From NCBI GenBank assembly GCA_030690245.1, contig JAUYGW010000315.1, forward strand, positions 1 to 18,396: 18,396 nucleotides of DNA, read 5' to 3'. Below the pieces are notes generated by a model. It was given only the letters and a program-made list of their open reading frames with translations. It was not told the origin of the DNA and made no database searches. This DNA is from Gallionella sp. GTDB lineage: Bacteria > Pseudomonadota > Gammaproteobacteria > Burkholderiales > Gallionellaceae. Position numbers and translations under genes: made by a program. Numbering within the stretch: the first letter of the stretch is position 1; every line of letters begins with the position of its first letter. Shown in pieces: positions 16,614 through 18,396 of the stretch.

Positions 16614-17699
16614 ATGAAGCCCAACATCGCCGCCAAACTCGCTCAACTGAGCGAGCGCCTGCATGAAGTCGATCAACTGCTGAGCACCGAAGAAGCTACC
16701 AAGGATATGGACACGTTCCGCAAGCTCGGACGCGAGCGCGCCGAGCTGGAGCCGGTGGTGTCGCTGTACCACGCCTACCAGACCTGCGAAGCCGACATCG
16801 CGACCGCGCAAGAAATGGCAGCCGATCCGGAGATGAAGGAGTTCGCGGCAGCCGAGATTGAGCAAGGCGAGGCGCGTCTCGCGCAACTCGACGACGAACT
16901 GCAAAAGCAGTTGCTGCCCAAAGACCCCAACGACGAGCGCAACGTGTTCCTCGAAATCCGCGCCGGCACCGGCGGCGACGAGGCGGCGCTGTTTGCCGGC
17001 GATTTGTTCCGCATGTATGCGCGCTACGCCGAACGCAAGCGCTGGCAGGTCGAGGTGATTTCGGAAAGCCCCGGCGAAATGGGCGGCCACAAGGAAATCA
17101 TCGCCCGTATCGCCGGGCAGGGCGCCTATTCGGTGCTCAAGTTCGAATCTGGCGCGCATCGCGTGCAGCGCGTGCCCACCACCGAGACGCAGGGTCGCGT
17201 TCACACCTCGGCCTGCACCGTCGCGATCATGCCGGAAGTTGACGAAGTGAGCGATGTGGTGCTGAATTCCGCCGACCTGCGCATCGACACATTTCGAGCC
17301 AGCGGTGCTGGTGGCCAGCACATCAACAAGACCGATTCGGCAGTGCGCATCACCCATATCCCGACCGGCGTGGTGGTCGAGTGCCAGGATGGCCGCTCGC
17401 AACACCAGAACAAGGCGCAGGCGTTGCGCGTGCTGGCGGCGCGCATCAAAGATGCACAGGTGCGAGAACAAAATGCCAACACCGCCGCGACACGCAAAAG
17501 TCTGGTCGGCAGCGGCGACCGCTCCGAGCGCATCCGCACCTACAACTTCCCGCAAGGCCGCGTCACCGACCACCGCATCAACCTCACGCTGTACAAGATG
17601 GATGCGATCATGGACGGCGACATCGGCGAACTCACCGGCGCGCTGATGGCGGAACATCAGGCCGAACAACTGGCCGCGATGGCGGATGATGTTGCCTGA
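16614..17699 (+). CDS. prfA: Peptide chain release factor 1
   Basis: RF1 recognises UAA and UAG and triggers peptide release. The 361-residue product starts [20 protein letters not shown] as in other RF1 proteins and carries the catalytic GGQ at 233-235 ([19 protein letters not shown]). The stop-codon-reading PxT motif is Pro188-Thr-Thr190 in [32 protein letters not shown] is also conserved. No clear Shine-Dalgarno precedes the ATG. Because RF1 reads UAG, its presence argues that the amber codon in thiC is a real stop. Confidence 0.98.
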   Translation: MKPNIAAKLAQLSERLHEVDQLLSTEEATKDMDTFRKLGRERAELEPVVSLYHAYQTCEADIATAQEMAADPEMKEFAAAEIEQGEARLAQLDDELQKQLLPKDPNDERNVFLEIRAGTGGDEAALFAGDLFRMYARYAERKRWQVEVISESPGEMGGHKEIIARIAGQGAYSVLKFESGAHRVQRVPTTETQGRVHTSACTVAIMPEVDEVSDVVLNSADLRIDTFRASGAGGQHINKTDSAVRITHIPTGVVVECQDGRSQHQNKAQALRVLAARIKDAQVREQNANTAATRKSLVGSGDRSERIRTYNFPQGRVTDHRINLTLYKMDAIMDGDIGELTGALMAEHQAEQLAAMADDVA

Positions 17700-17783
17700 T
17701 GTCGTGTTGCCAAATGCCGTGATGACTGATGTCGCGCTACAGGCTGCGCGGAACTTCCGTACCCGCAAATTTCTTACCGACCC

Positions 17784-18338
17784 ATGAAGCGGCCTTTGTC
17801 AAAACAGAAAAATAAGACTACCCCCGAAGACGCCGCGCTGTTTCGTGCGGCAGTCGGCGCAGTGAAGCCGCTGCCCGCCCGGAACCGCATCGAACCGCAA
17901 CACGCCCCACGCAAACCCTTGCAGCGCGCCCCCGCGCTGCCTCCCACGCTCCCCGATACACTGTCCGATTTCGCCGCCGAAAATGCGCCGGATGAATTCC
18001 TGCACAACGGCCTGTCGCGCATGACTCTGCGCAAACTGCGGCGCGGCCACTGGCCGGTGCAGGATAGCCTCGACCTGCACGGCAACACCAGCGATATGGC
18101 GCGCAGACTGTTGCAGGAATTTTTGCATGAAGCGGCACAGCGCGGCTTGCGCTGCGTGCAGGTGATCCACGGCAAAGGCATGAACAGCCCGAGCGGTGAA
18201 GCCGTATTGCGCAAACTTGCGCGCCACTGGCTGTCACAGCGCCCGGATGTGCTGGCCTATTGCGACGCGTCCCCCAGGGACGGCGGCAGCGGCGCTGCGC
18301 TGGTGTTGCTGAAGGTTGTTGAGTTGCCCGTCGAGTAG
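17784..18338 (+). CDS. Smr-domain protein (SmrA/YdaL-like)
   Basis: The 184-residue product has a basic, proline-rich N-terminal region (about 1-60) and a C-terminal Smr domain. DSLDLHGNT at 95-102 carries the LDxHG motif, VIHGKGMNSPSGEA at 127-140 the HGxG motif, and GGSGAALVLLK closes the fold. Smr domains are nucleases, and stand-alone Smr proteins include the ribosome-associated mRNA endonuclease SmrB. Whether this one is SmrA- or SmrB-like cannot be decided. It lies 84 bases after prfA, where many proteobacteria have prmC. No Shine-Dalgarno is seen before the ATG, but no better start is available. Confidence 0.88.
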   Translation: MKRPLSKQKNKTTPEDAALFRAAVGAVKPLPARNRIEPQHAPRKPLQRAPALPPTLPDTLSDFAAENAPDEFLHNGLSRMTLRKLRRGHWPVQDSLDLHGNTSDMARRLLQEFLHEAAQRGLRCVQVIHGKGMNSPSGEAVLRKLARHWLSQRPDVLAYCDASPRDGGSGAALVLLKVVELPVE

Positions 18339-18396
18339 TTGCAAGGCCGCTTTGCGGATGCAGAAATTACAAATGCACCCGTTTGATGTGCCTTAC
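18339..18396. other. Window end, no feature seen
   Basis: The last 58 bases follow the Smr gene stop and show no ORF start with a ribosome binding site and no hairpin. The next gene lies outside the window. Confidence 0.5.

Noticed and set aside
16605..17768. Long - strand open frame opposite prfA
   Set aside because: It mirrors the high-GC codon usage of prfA, which has all RF1 motifs. There is no ribosome binding site and no recognisable domain.

Overview
The window is 18.4 kb of chromosome from a Gram-negative proteobacterium, most likely a betaproteobacterium of the Nitrosomonadales/Gallionellaceae type. This placement is an inference from gene order and protein flavour: rpsA-ihfB-lapA-lapB-pyrF, a single-domain heptose kinase followed by hldD, and hemA-prfA. 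GC content is high, and many short palindromic repeat families sit between genes. There are no tRNA, rRNA, CRISPR, integrase or transposase genes.

Region 1 (1-6330, all +) is a housekeeping and envelope block: the 3' part of rpsA, ihfB, lapA, lapB, pyrF, hldA and hldD. LapA and LapB tune LPS synthesis, and HldA and HldD make the heptose of the LPS inner core. Region 2 (6331-10482, all +) holds a repeat-rich spacer, a thiolase, an uncharacterised ATP-grasp-like protein whose reading frame contains a repeat element, a small exported coiled-coil protein, the fluoride channel gene crcB and a DUF190 gene. Region 3 (10483-14100, - strand) is the most unusual part. It contains thiC under a TPP riboswitch, a second fragmentary copy of the thiC 3' end about 1.2 kb away, and between them a decayed HEPN/MNT toxin-antitoxin pair. 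The nucleotidyltransferase antitoxin is intact, while the HEPN partner is frameshifted and cut off before its catalytic motif. The main thiC ends at an amber codon where the fragment has lysine, and 15 sense codons plus the ancestral stop still follow it. Region 4 (14100-18396, +) carries repeats, an orphan ParA/MinD-like ATPase, hemA with a good sigma-70-like promoter, prfA and an Smr-domain gene.

At least five repeat families recur: a GTAGGTCGGGCTT-type double hairpin (three copies), a CTCTCCCGC/GCGGGAGAG hairpin (three copies, one inside a CDS), a TTGTCAGGGG element (two copies), a CCACGAAG inverted repeat, and others upstream of thiC. No complete novel defence or metabolic system is visible. 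The best leads are the thiC/HEPN-MNT locus, the repeat-bearing ATP-grasp gene and the orphan ParA. Identities quoted are by-eye estimates.
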